A program made the translations under genes and the position numbers. Of a DNA stretch of 9,110 bases, positions 1 through 7,166 are shown piece after piece; within the stretch, counting starts at the first letter, position 1, and every line of letters begins with the position of its first letter. The DNA comes from JBDNJM01 sp041687755 (GTDB taxonomy: Bacteria; Planctomycetota; UBA1135; GCA-002686595), in contig JBDNJM010000127.1 in NCBI GenBank assembly GCA_041687755.1, forward strand, positions 1 to 9,110, in the 5' to 3' direction. The notes beneath the pieces are model-generated. The model was not told where the DNA came from. It made no database searches and worked only from the letters and a program-made list of their open reading frames with translations.

Positions 1-374
1 AACTCACGACAACGCTTGTTGAGGCCAAGGCCGCTGACCGGCTGTCGCGGAAGCTCGACCAGCTTGCACGCTTCGACCTGGTCATCATCGATGAACTCGG
101 TTACGTGCCATTCGACAGGGCGGGCGCGGACCTGCTCTTTTCCTTCATCGCGAAGGTCTACGAGTACCGCAGCCTGATCGTCACCACGAACCTGCCTTTC
201 GGCCGGTGGAGCGAGGTCTTTCAGGACGCGACAGCAGCCGCTGCGGTCATCGACCGAGTCGTGCACCACGCGACGATCCTGCAAACCGCAGGGAAGAGCT
301 ACCGGCTGCAGGCCGCCGAGGACGCCCGAGCGACGGCGAAGGACGAGGAGCCAGGCGAGCCCAGGCTGGGCTAG
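1..374 (+). CDS. istB: IstB-like ATP-binding transposition helper protein, C-terminal part
   Basis: This partial gene enters from the left edge in the frame beginning at base 3 and ends with TAG at 372-374; about 123 residues are visible, roughly half of a usual 250-residue IstB. IstB is the AAA+ ATPase partner of the IstA DDE transposase in IS21-family elements and helps target and assemble the transposition complex. The visible part has a Walker B motif (FDLVIIDELGYVPFD), the sensor-like stretch VTTNLPFGRW and the tail motif DRVVHHATILQTAGKSYRL, all typical of IstB. The Walker A loop must lie upstream of the window. The last 20 or so residues are charged and poorly conserved. The reading frame is intact as far as it can be seen, so the element may be functional. 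Confidence 0.92.
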   Translation, partial: LTTTLVEAKAADRLSRKLDQLARFDLVIIDELGYVPFDRAGADLLFSFIAKVYEYRSLIVTTNLPFGRWSEVFQDATAAAAVIDRVVHHATILQTAGKSYRLQAAEDARATAKDEEPGEPRLG

Positions 375-387
375 GAAGCCGGATTGC

Positions 388-425
388 GCCGCCCCCTCGG
401 GGGCGGCCCCGGCCGGGGGCCGGGG
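388..425 (+). terminator. Two back-to-back GC hairpins after istB
   Basis: Two perfect stem-loops follow the istB stop by 13 nt. The first pairs GCCGCCCCC (388-396) with GGGGGCGGC (399-407). The second pairs CCCCGGCC (407-414) with GGCCGGGG (418-425) around GGG. They share base 407, so both cannot form completely at once. There is no T-tract, so this would be a non-canonical terminator, or a structure protecting the 3' end of the transposition operon mRNA. Confidence 0.45.
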
Positions 426-515
426 AGGCGTGCCCAGCCCAGCGCTTCGCGCCGGCCCGGGTCCCCACGCCGCGAGTCGAGAAGCCTCGAGACAGTGCTG
501 GACGACCGCGAAGGG

Positions 516-560
516 GGGTCCCTTTTCAGCTGGCCGGAAGGGTCCCTTTTTCCCTGGCCG
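516..560 (+). repeat. Tandem 21-bp terminal repeats of the IS21-like element
   Basis: Copy 1 is 516-536 and copy 2 is 540-560. Both read GGGTCCCTTTT, then three divergent bases, then CTGGCCG. Such repeated sites near the terminus are the expected IstA binding sites of IS21-family elements. Confidence 0.7.
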
Positions 561-566
561 TCAGCA

Positions 567-847
567 CGCCCGGCGGCCTCCTCATGGCCTGAGCCCCGAT
601 GAGCCGGCCAAGCTCCCTGCCGGCGGAGTTCCTACGGCAGCTCGATGGAGGGAGCCTCGGCTCTGGGGCCGAGGGGCAGCCAGAAGCCAGGGCGGGGGAT
701 TCTCGTGAATTCTGGTTGGCGGCGCCGCAGCTCGAGGTTTTCGAAGTGTCCAGCCAGCGCTGCCGCTGCCGGCAGCGGCCGGTGCCTCGACGCCAAACCC
801 TCCTCGGCGCCCCCCCGCGCCCTCAGGCCCTCGACCGCATCCACGCC
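567..847. other. Intergenic stretch between the IS end and the lipoprotein gene
   Basis: No convincing gene is visible. An open frame runs through it from 599 into the lipoprotein, but its translation before residue M at 848 is arginine/proline/serine-rich and lacks any domain character. The only clear structure is a perfect 18-bp palindrome at 762-779. Any promoter for the lipoprotein should be here, but no good -35/-10 pair stands out. Confidence 0.5.
762..779. repeat. 18-bp perfect palindrome upstream of the lipoprotein gene
   Basis: GCCGCTGCC (762-770) is immediately followed by its reverse complement GGCAGCGGC (771-779). It lies 68 nt before the ATG of the lipoprotein. It could be a dimeric regulator site or a chance product of GC-rich sequence; nothing else decides between these. 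Confidence 0.35.
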
Positions 848-1261
848 ATGAAATCGATCCCTTCCCTCCGAGTCTTGCTGCCCCTGCTAGCGGTCTCCCT
901 CCTGTGCGCCGGCTGCGGTCGGAAGGCGGCCCGAACTCTCGGCTCCGCGGTCGCCGTCGAAGCCGCGGCGGAATGGATCACCGACACGGTCGGAGACATG
1001 ATCGCGTCCGCCTCCGCGGGCGCGACGCGTTCGGACGTCATCGAGCTACCGGACGGAATGCTGAAGCCCGCGTCTGGATACCTGTGGAGGTTCCCTGAGG
1101 ATCCCGAGGACACAACCGTGGTGTGGAACCCCGGCGAAGCGCATGACTTGTACTCCTACGTGGTCGCTTCGGAGTCCGAAGGGGGGTGGCGGCCCGCCAT
1201 GGGGTACGCCTGGGACTATCCCGACGATGAGTCGGACTTCAGCGTCCGGCCTCCCCTGTAG
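848..1261 (+). CDS. Small putative lipoprotein with a duplicated aromatic motif
   Basis: This 137-residue protein is of unknown family. The ATG at 848 is chosen because it places a classic export signal at the N-terminus: a basic start (MKSIPSLR), a hydrophobic core, and a lipobox-like LLCAGC ending at Cys23, although the -3 position is Cys rather than Leu. It should therefore be lipidated and membrane-anchored, facing the periplasm or outer membrane. Residues 30-60 are alanine-rich and probably helical. The C-terminal half is acidic and contains two similar segments: KPASGYLWRFPEDPEDTTVV (73-92) and RPAMGYAWDYPDDESDFSV (115-133), sharing [KR]PAxGYxWx[FY]P followed by acidic residues. No Shine-Dalgarno is evident. 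The gene converges on fadE and shares a two-sided terminator with it. Its function is unknown. Confidence 0.75.
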   Translation: MKSIPSLRVLLPLLAVSLLCAGCGRKAARTLGSAVAVEAAAEWITDTVGDMIASASAGATRSDVIELPDGMLKPASGYLWRFPEDPEDTTVVWNPGEAHDLYSYVVASESEGGWRPAMGYAWDYPDDESDFSVRPPL

Positions 1262-1280
1262 GGAGCCGGACCCAACGCAG

Positions 1281-1327
1281 GCGGCCCGGCCGCCGATCGC
1301 TCGGGCGAGCGTCGGCGGCCGGGCCGC
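1281..1327. terminator. Bidirectional hairpin terminator between convergent genes
   Basis: A 23-nt arm (1281-1303) pairs with a 22-nt arm (1306-1327), with one bulged T at 1297 and a very tight loop around GGG. It lies 19 nt past the lipoprotein stop and 21 nt past the fadE stop, so it can serve both transcripts. The stem is almost purely G/C. No run of T follows on either side, so termination would rest on stem strength or on a factor. Confidence 0.7.
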
Positions 1328-1348
1328 GCTGGTCACAGGCGCGACGCT

Positions 1349-3859
1349 TCAGGAAGCGAGCGTCATGCTCCCGTCGCCAGGCTTGGGCTCCATCGAGCCG
1401 GCCAAGTCCGGGTTCGCCGACTTCTCCATGTACTCGGCGAGGGTGAACGAGTCCACCTGGATCGCGTCGTCGCGGGCCTCCTCGGCGCGCTGGATCAGAT
1501 CGGCCTCGACGCGGCTGATGACGCCCTCCTCGAGCGCGGCATCGACCAGAGTCGCAGGCGCCTGACGCGGAAGCTTGCGGGCCTTGATCGCGGCCTTGAT
1601 CTTCTTCGCGACATGCTCCGCCTCAACCGAAAGCAGGAAGGCGTGCTCAAGTCGACCGAGCGCGCTCTCCGGGTCCGGGTCGATGTACATGCCGCTGGTC
1701 AGCGCGTCGCGCTGGGCGCCGGGCTGCTGCAGGGCCTGTGCAATCTGGGAGCCCAGGTCGTCGGAGGGCGCGTTCTGGATCGCGTTGATGCGGCTCCACC
1801 AGCGGACCGGGTACTTGAAAATCAGGCCGACGACGGGAATGTCGAGGTTGGCGTACAGGCCGTCGAAGCCCTTCTGGATCTCTGACAGCGCGTGCTGCAT
1901 GGACCAGTGCAGGAAGGGGAGATCCTCCTGTTTCGCACCCTCGGCCTCGAAGCGCCGCAGGACGCAGTTGCCGAGGTACATCCAGCTGAAGATGTCGGAG
2001 AAGCGACCGGTGATAGTCTCCTTGCGCTTCAGGTCGCCGCCGAGGCCGGCCATCGCAACGTCCGCGAGGAAGGCGAAGGAGGCGGAGGACCAGTCAAGCT
2101 TCCTGTAGTACTTCGCGGCGGGGCCGGTGACCGGCGTGCTGCCGAGCAGGCCGCGGGTCACGCTCAGCACAACCGAGCGGCAGCTGTTGGTGACGACGTG
2201 CCCGACGTGGCCCCAGAAGGCCCGATCGAAGCGCACGGCGTCGTTGGCCTCCATCGAGGTGATCTCCTCGTAGGCGTACGGGTGGCAGCGGATGGCGCCC
2301 TGGCCAAAAATCATCAGCGTGCGCGTCAGGATGTTCGCGCCTTCGACCGTGATGCTGATCGGCGTGCTCATGTAGGCGTGGGCGAGCAGGTTGCGCGGCC
2401 CCATCGAGATGCCGGCCCCGGCGACCACGTCCATCGCGTCCGTGATGCTGTCGCGCGCCATCTCGGTGAAGTTGTACTTTGCAATAGCCGTCACGACGGC
2501 GGGCTTGTTGCCGCTGTCGAGGCCGCCGCAGGTGTAGCGGCGCGCGGCTTCGAGGATGTAGGCGCGACCGCCGATGCGGGCGAGCGGTTCCTCGATGCCC
2601 TCGAACTTGCCGATCGGCATGCCGAACTGCTTGCGCACGCTGGCGTAGGCACCGGCCACGCGCGCGGCCATTTTGGCCGACGCGGTGCTCGAGGCGGGCA
2701 GCGAGATGCCGCGTCCCGCGGACAGGCACTCCATCAACATCTGCCAGCCGCGTCCGGCGCCTTCAGGCCCGCCGATGATCGCGTCGATCGGGACGACAAC
2801 GTCCCGGCCGTGGGTGGGGCAGTTGTAGAACGGCACGCCTAGGGGGTCGTGGCGCTCACCGAGCTCCACGCCGGACGTCTTGGTCGGGATCAGAGCGCAG
2901 GTGATGCCGAGCTCGCGGCCCTTGCCGAGCAGGTTGTCGGGGTCTTTCAGCTTGAAGGCGAGCCCAAGGACCGTAGCGATGGCCGCGAGGGTGATGTAGC
3001 GCTTGTTCCAGGAGAGCCTCAGGTAGAGCTCGCCGTCCTCGCCCCGGAAGACTTCACCCCGGGCATTGATCGCACCGGCGTCCGAACCGGCGCCCGGCTC
3101 CGTCAGCGCAAAGCACGGGATCTCGTCGCCCTTCGCCAGCCGCGGGAGGTAGTGCGCCTTCTGCTCGCGCGTGCCGTAATGCGCCAGCAGCTCGGCGGGC
3201 CCCAGGGAGTTGGGGACCATGACCGTGATGCCGAGGGGGCCGGAGCGCGAGGAGAGCTTGGCGACGATCGCGCTGTTGGCGCTCGCCGAGAAGCCGTGTC
3301 CGCCGTACTCCTCTGGGATGATCAGGCCGAAGAAGCCCTTGGCACCGAGGAACTCCCAGACATCCTTGGGCAGGTCGCGGTTCTGGAAGACTTCCCAGTC
3401 GTCGGTCATGCGGCAGACCTCTTCAACCGGGCCGTCGAGGAACGCGCGCTCCTGCTCGGTCAGGTCGGGATAGGGCTCGTCGATCAAGCGCTCGAAGTTT
3501 GGTTTGCCCGAGAACAGCTCCGCATCGGCCCACACCGTTCCAGCCTCTAGCGCCTCGCGTTCCGTCTGGCTGATTGCGGGCAGGAACTTCATCCAGCGCA
3601 TCAGCGACATGATCGGCTTCGTCACCAGGTTGCGACGCAGGAGCTCGAAGTTCGCCACTAGAGTGCCGAGCAGCGCCAGCACCACGAGCGCCGCCGGGAG
3701 ACCGGCGAAGACCATCAGCGCGACAACGAACACCGACCACGCAATCAACGGGGCTGAAAGAAAGCCCAAGGTGAGGAACACGGTGAGGACGCCGAGGAGG
3801 CCCCAGAAAGGGGCCTCCCAGAAGCCGCCGTGAAGGAACGCTAGTACGTTTTCAAACAT
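1349..3859 (-). CDS. fadE: FadE-type acyl-CoA dehydrogenase
   Basis: This 836-residue protein closely matches the FadE architecture (E. coli FadE is 814 residues). It carries out the first step of fatty-acid beta-oxidation, FAD-dependent oxidation of acyl-CoA to trans-2-enoyl-CoA. Residues about 10-70 hold two hydrophobic stretches, the usual FadE membrane segment. The acyl-CoA dehydrogenase core follows: N-terminal helical part about 135-245, the beta-domain signature FALTEPGAGSD (about 250-260), and the FAD/CoA-binding C-terminal helical part with RKQFGMPIGKFEGIEE (about 409-424). ITVEGANILTRT (about 503-514) supplies the probable catalytic Glu506. A C-terminal DUF1974 region (about 545-830) is specific to the FadE family. 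The ATG at 3859 lies 19 nt after the TetR stop; a longer frame reaching 3949 adds 30 non-conserved residues overlapping TetR. It ends in TGA just before the shared terminator. Confidence 0.95.
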   Translation of the reverse strand: MFENVLAFLHGGFWEAPFWGLLGVLTVFLTLGFLSAPLIAWSVFVVALMVFAGLPAALVVLALLGTLVANFELLRRNLVTKPIMSLMRWMKFLPAISQTEREALEAGTVWADAELFSGKPNFERLIDEPYPDLTEQERAFLDGPVEEVCRMTDDWEVFQNRDLPKDVWEFLGAKGFFGLIIPEEYGGHGFSASANSAIVAKLSSRSGPLGITVMVPNSLGPAELLAHYGTREQKAHYLPRLAKGDEIPCFALTEPGAGSDAGAINARGEVFRGEDGELYLRLSWNKRYITLAAIATVLGLAFKLKDPDNLLGKGRELGITCALIPTKTSGVELGERHDPLGVPFYNCPTHGRDVVVPIDAIIGGPEGAGRGWQMLMECLSAGRGISLPASSTASAKMAARVAGAYASVRKQFGMPIGKFEGIEEPLARIGGRAYILEAARRYTCGGLDSGNKPAVVTAIAKYNFTEMARDSITDAMDVVAGAGISMGPRNLLAHAYMSTPISITVEGANILTRTLMIFGQGAIRCHPYAYEEITSMEANDAVRFDRAFWGHVGHVVTNSCRSVVLSVTRGLLGSTPVTGPAAKYYRKLDWSSASFAFLADVAMAGLGGDLKRKETITGRFSDIFSWMYLGNCVLRRFEAEGAKQEDLPFLHWSMQHALSEIQKGFDGLYANLDIPVVGLIFKYPVRWWSRINAIQNAPSDDLGSQIAQALQQPGAQRDALTSGMYIDPDPESALGRLEHAFLLSVEAEHVAKKIKAAIKARKLPRQAPATLVDAALEEGVISRVEADLIQRAEEARDDAIQVDSFTLAEYMEKSANPDLAGSMEPKPGDGSMTLAS

Positions 3860-3878
3860 CGGTTCAGTGATTGGGGGG

Positions 3879-4508
3879 TTAGGCGGAAGTACGCCGTTCC
3901 CAGTGAGGAGCAGTGGGGATCCGACAGGCCTGTTCGATGCCGAGCTCAAGCAGCTCGGTGGGGTCCAGACGTTGGTCGATGCGGCGATTGCTGAGCAGGC
4001 TGAGCAGTCCGTGCAGGCTCGACCACAGCAGCGTCGCGGCGGTGCTCGAGCAAACCGGTTCGAGGTTGCTGGCGGTGCGCGCTTCGTCGATCGCGCGGCC
4101 GATGAGTTCGAGACTCCGACGAGCGCGCACGTAGCTGTCGTTCGGGAATTCGGACAGCGGCTCAGGAGCCATCCTGAACATGACCTCGTAGTAGGCCGGC
4201 TGCTGCAGTCCGAAGGCGACGTACGCGCGGGCGAGCGCGCGCAGGCGCTGCTCGCCGGCCGGGTGCGCCTCCGAGGCCTCGCGGTAGGCGGACTCGAGCG
4301 AGCCGTGCAGCAGCTCGAAGCCCTCGTCCACCAGGACGTACAGCAGCGCTTCCTTGTTCTCGAAGTACAGGTAGATGCTGGTCGCCGTGCAGCCGACCGC
4401 CCTCGCTATACGCCGGGTCGAGAGGGCACCTGAGCCTTCGGCGAGGAGCAGTTGGCGCGCCTCGTCGAGAATGGCGCTCTGCAGGGCGGGTCCTTGGGGG
4501 CGTTGCAT
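3879..4508 (-). CDS. TetR/AcrR-family transcriptional regulator
   Basis: This 209-residue protein has the TetR layout: an N-terminal DNA-binding domain with the helix-turn-helix at about 29-49 (STRRIARAVGCTATSIYLYF) followed by NKEALLYVLVDEG, then an all-helical ligand-binding and dimerisation domain. The segment LLWSSLHGLLSLL (about 160-172) resembles the WHG-type C-terminal domain (TetR_C_33). The start is the ATG at 4508, giving the normal short lead-in before helix 1. It ends in TAA, 19 nt before fadE on the same strand, so the two are almost certainly co-transcribed. The simplest reading is a repressor of its own fadE operon that responds to an acyl-CoA or fatty acid, as known for TetR-type fatty-acid regulators such as FadR of Bacillus. 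The ligand is not shown by the sequence. A large inverted repeat upstream (4582-4614) is the likely operator. Confidence 0.92.
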   Translation of the reverse strand: MQRPQGPALQSAILDEARQLLLAEGSGALSTRRIARAVGCTATSIYLYFENKEALLYVLVDEGFELLHGSLESAYREASEAHPAGEQRLRALARAYVAFGLQQPAYYEVMFRMAPEPLSEFPNDSYVRARRSLELIGRAIDEARTASNLEPVCSSTAATLLWSSLHGLLSLLSNRRIDQRLDPTELLELGIEQACRIPTAPHWERRTSA

Positions 4509-4581
4509 AGGGTGTTCGGTCGCGCGCGAAGGAGTCGCGTAGGCGTTCGAGGCCTATCGGCCAGGGCTCGGGCCGTAGTGA

Positions 4582-4617
4582 ACAGTGTTAACTCAAACCT
4601 TTGAATAACACTGTCAA
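4582..4617 (-). promoter_or_regulatory. Candidate TetR operator overlapping a -35-like box of the tetR-fadE operon
   Basis: ACAGTGTTA (4582-4590) and TAACACTGT (4606-4614) are perfect 9-bp inverted arms around a 15-bp A/T-richer spacer, which itself contains TCAAACCTTTGA (4593-4604), also an inverted repeat. Each outer arm is also a small palindrome of the form ACAnTGT, so this may be two dimer sites 26 bp apart rather than one. On the minus strand, TTGACA (4617-4612) matches the -35 consensus and overlaps one arm. No good -10 is seen at standard spacing. The site lies 74 nt upstream of the TetR ATG and is clearly less GC-rich than its surroundings. Autoregulation by TetR is inferred from position. 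Confidence 0.6.
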
Positions 4618-4620
4618 CCA

Positions 4621-4851
4621 TGCTTCTCTAGGCCTGAGAAGGCGATTTCTTCGCTCCTGTGGTCGCGAACTTCCGGGTTGGAAAGACCCAGGCGAAGCGC
4701 GCCCGGGACTCCTGGGGGTCCAGAGGGGCTCCCGGGCGGCGTTCGCGTAGGCGAACCCTCGGTGGAATTTGGGGAGCCTGTTCTGGGCAGCAGCTTGTGC
4801 CAGAGCCGTTTCCAGTCGCCGGCAACAAGCTCACCTGAGAACTCGTAGGTA
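4621..4851. other. Intergenic stretch between the operator and the hairpin element
   Basis: No gene is supported here; short open frames show no domain character. Two modest stem-loops are visible: GCCCGGGA (4701-4708) with TCCCGGGC (4730-4737), and GTTCGC (4741-4746) with GCGAAC (4751-4756) around GTAG. They could belong to a leader or small RNA, but nothing else supports that. Confidence 0.4.
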
Positions 4852-5024
4852 GGGAGGATCCGTCCGGCCGGGGTAAACAATCCGCGGTGGGCTGGTGCCT
4901 GGGATGGTGTCTGACAGGAATCCGCCACTTGCGGAAGACCGGCGAAGGTGCCCTCCCGCAAGTGGCGGATTCCTGTCAGACACCATCCCAGGCACCAGCC
5001 CACCGCGGGAGGATCCCCTCGGCC
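4852..5024. repeat. Imperfect direct repeats flanking the large inverted repeat
   Basis: The 18-bp segments 4852-4869 and 5007-5024 agree at 15 of 18 positions. Both start with GGGAGGATCC and end in CGGCC. The right copy overlaps the last two bases of the inverted-repeat arm. They may be the trace of a duplication accompanying insertion of the hairpin element, or older repeated sequence in which it landed. Confidence 0.5.
4882..5008. repeat. Perfect 53-bp inverted repeat with a 21-nt loop
   Basis: Bases 4882-4934 are exactly complementary to 4956-5008, leaving the loop 4935-4955. The arm contains GGTGCCTGGGATGGTGTCTG and ends in CCGCCACTTGCGG. It lies 47 nt past the stop of the chalcone-isomerase-like gene and could block read-through toward tetR, but it has no T-tract and is far longer than an ordinary terminator. 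A perfect match of this length implies a recent insertion, conversion between arms, or selection for pairing. REP-like units mobilised by RAYT (Y1 transposase) enzymes and MITE-like elements are the family ideas that fit; no transposase for it is in the window. Confidence 0.9.
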
Positions 5025-5055
5025 AAACGCGGAGGGCTCCGCTTGCTGAAGTGGC

Positions 5056-5859
<804 letters not shown>

Positions 5860-5979
5860 GGTGCTAGTTGGGGGCCGACCGCGCGGAGTTGAGAAGGGTC
5901 GCGTTGCAGGCCTCTCCTCGCATGGGATTGGAAACTATTATGGGGGTCGGGACCTCTGAAGGGCAGCGGTCCGTGCGGG

Positions 5980-6000
5980 ATCCAGGTCTCGGGCCTGGAT
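5980..6000 (-). terminator. Small hairpin between the DUF4442 and chalcone-isomerase-like genes
   Basis: ATCCAGG (5980-5986) pairs with CCTGGAT (5994-6000) around a 7-nt loop, 75 nt past the DUF4442 stop on the minus strand. No U-tract follows, so its role as a terminator is weakly supported. The 216-nt gap (5860-6075) shows nothing else that I recognise. Confidence 0.25.
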
Positions 6001-6075
6001 TCACGGGTCTAACGGTCGGCTGTTGAGCCCTGCGGGCGCCGCTAGGTGCCCGGGGGGGCGGTGACCGGAGGATGG

Positions 6076-6552
6076 TCAGGGGGCCTGGATAGACACCTCG
6101 GCCTCCGCGCGGGCGCGGCGAACCCCATCGCGCCCGACGACATCGATGGGGAAGGTGCGCACGAAGCGCTCCCCGGCGCGTACGGCCGCCTCGGCGTCCG
6201 CTAGCGCGGCGTCTTCGATCCGGAACTCGAGCGTGAGATCCGTGTCGCCGGGCCTCTCAAAGCGCACGTTCGCCGAGCGAGTCCAAGCGCGAGCACGCAG
6301 GCCGCGCAGGGCGAGGGCCTGCCAGAACAGGATCGCGTGGATCGGGTCGGCCGCGGAAGAGATCGAGCCGCCGAAGATCGTCCCGTTCAGGTTCCGATTG
6401 AACAGGGAGCGTTTCACCACGAGCCGCGCATAGCAGTAGTCGTCGGACAACTCGACGACGCGGATGCGCTGGAACAAGAACGGGGGATAGAAGTTGAGCA
6501 GTAAGCGGGTCCTGCGCGGGCTCCAGATATTGGGGGGCGGGGCGGAGGGCAT
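6076..6552 (-). CDS. DUF4442 hotdog-fold protein, probable acyl-CoA thioesterase-like
   Basis: This 158-residue cytoplasmic protein has the usual length for a DUF4442 protein. The diagnostic segment NRNLNGTIFGGSISSAADPI (52-71) corresponds to the hotdog helix and preceding loop. It is followed by a second conserved part, ARAWTRSANVRFERPGDTDL (87-106), where the family typically has a strand ending in a (K/R)PG turn. The family is related to PaaI-type thioesterases, which hydrolyse acyl-CoA thioesters, but catalysis is not proven for most members. The ATG at 6552 is chosen because the hydrophobic, aromatic N-terminal region (LLNFYPPFLFQRIRVV) follows within 20 residues. There is no Shine-Dalgarno. 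Its acyl-thioester theme fits the nearby FadE, although it is 216 nt upstream of the next gene and may have its own transcript. Confidence 0.85.
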   Translation of the reverse strand: MPSAPPPNIWSPRRTRLLLNFYPPFLFQRIRVVELSDDYCYARLVVKRSLFNRNLNGTIFGGSISSAADPIHAILFWQALALRGLRARAWTRSANVRFERPGDTDLTLEFRIEDAALADAEAAVRAGERFVRTFPIDVVGRDGVRRARAEAEVSIQAP

Positions 6553-6847
6553 GTCGGAACGAAGGAAGGGTCTGCTGGCGTTCGCGTGCTCGAGGTCGTG
6601 CAGCCTACGGTTGTCCAGGCGGTTTCAACTTTCTTGCTTTCTCGACATGCTCGCGCCCGGGTCTGGGATCAGAGCGGGGCAAGCCCGCAGGAGCGGGAAG
6701 GCTGCAATCAACACAGTCGAACCTGCGCAATCCTGAACCCCACGATTGCGTCGCAGCGGATTAGCCTGAAACAACCCAAAGGAAGTCGCGTGGAGGCGTT
6801 TCGCCCGCTCCCAAAGTAACCCGTCGCTCGCCCTTGCTCGACTCTGC
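6553..6847. other. Divergent intergenic region, no gene recognised
   Basis: This region separates the minus-strand DUF4442 gene from the plus-strand FG-GAP remnant, so promoters in both directions would be expected, but no clear -35/-10 pair is visible. The stretch from about 6700 to 6780 is the least GC-rich part. A small stem CCCGC (6684-6688) with GCGGG (6693-6697) is present. Open frames here have no protein-like features. Confidence 0.4.
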
Positions 6848-7075
6848 TTGGGGGCTCATGCCGGCGGACGTTCACCACCGCGCACCTTGCTCATGCTGCT
6901 ATCGACTCCGCACGTTCTCGCCTGCACTCAGGATCCATTCGACGCCCCCCGCTTGCTCTTGCCGCCTCCCTGTGCACCGGGTGACCTGGGCCGCCCCCAG
7001 CGCGCGGGAGACTTCGACGGCGACGGCCACGTCGACTTGTTGCGCGTCTTTCAGAGAGGTGGTCCCGGCCTCTGA
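6848..7075 (+). pseudogene. FG-GAP gene fragment 1: signal region and first repeat
   Basis: This 75-codon open piece carries the secretion-type N-terminus and the first repeat core, GDFDGDGHVDLLRVF (codons about 53-67). It ends at TGA 7073-7075, but the same frame continues LELFRQD afterwards, which is typical FG-GAP text, before losing sense. The start is uncertain: TTG 6848 gives a 25-residue leader before Cys with a loose lipobox (VLAC), while ATG 6893 gives only 10. Confidence 0.45.
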
Positions 7076-7166
7076 CTGGAGCTGTTCCGGCAGGATGTTC
7101 AGGAACTTTAACGAGTCCCGTGACGACCACAATCGGCACTGCGGGTGGAGCAGACGTCGAGCAAGG

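Larger units (their letters stand above)
1..566 (+). mobile_element. Right-hand part of an IS21-family insertion sequence
   Basis: This stretch holds the end of istB, two GC-rich hairpins and a terminal region ending in TCAGCA at 561-566. IS21-family elements end in TG...CA and carry several repeated sequences near each terminus that the transposase binds. Here two 21-bp copies beginning GGGTCCCTTTT and ending CTGGCCG lie at 516-536 and 540-560, with 3 mismatches and a 24-bp period, which fits that architecture. The istA gene, the first half of istB and the left end lie outside the window. The exact terminal base is inferred from the CA rule. No target duplication can be checked with only one end present. 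Confidence 0.75.

Noticed and set aside
599..847. Upstream extension of the lipoprotein frame to ATG 599
   Set aside because: It would bury the signal peptide and lipobox 83 residues inside the protein, and the extra text is low-quality Arg/Pro/Ser-rich sequence.
1892..3550. Long plus-strand open frames opposite fadE (1892-2842 and 2849-3550)
   Set aside because: They are antisense shadows of a clearly conserved gene in GC-rich DNA; the translations are Ala/Gly/Arg/Val-rich with no domain character.
3860..3949. Longer FadE start adding 30 N-terminal residues
   Set aside because: The added residues show no FadE similarity and would overlap the TetR gene by 71 nt; ATG 3859 gives the normal N-terminus ahead of the membrane segment.
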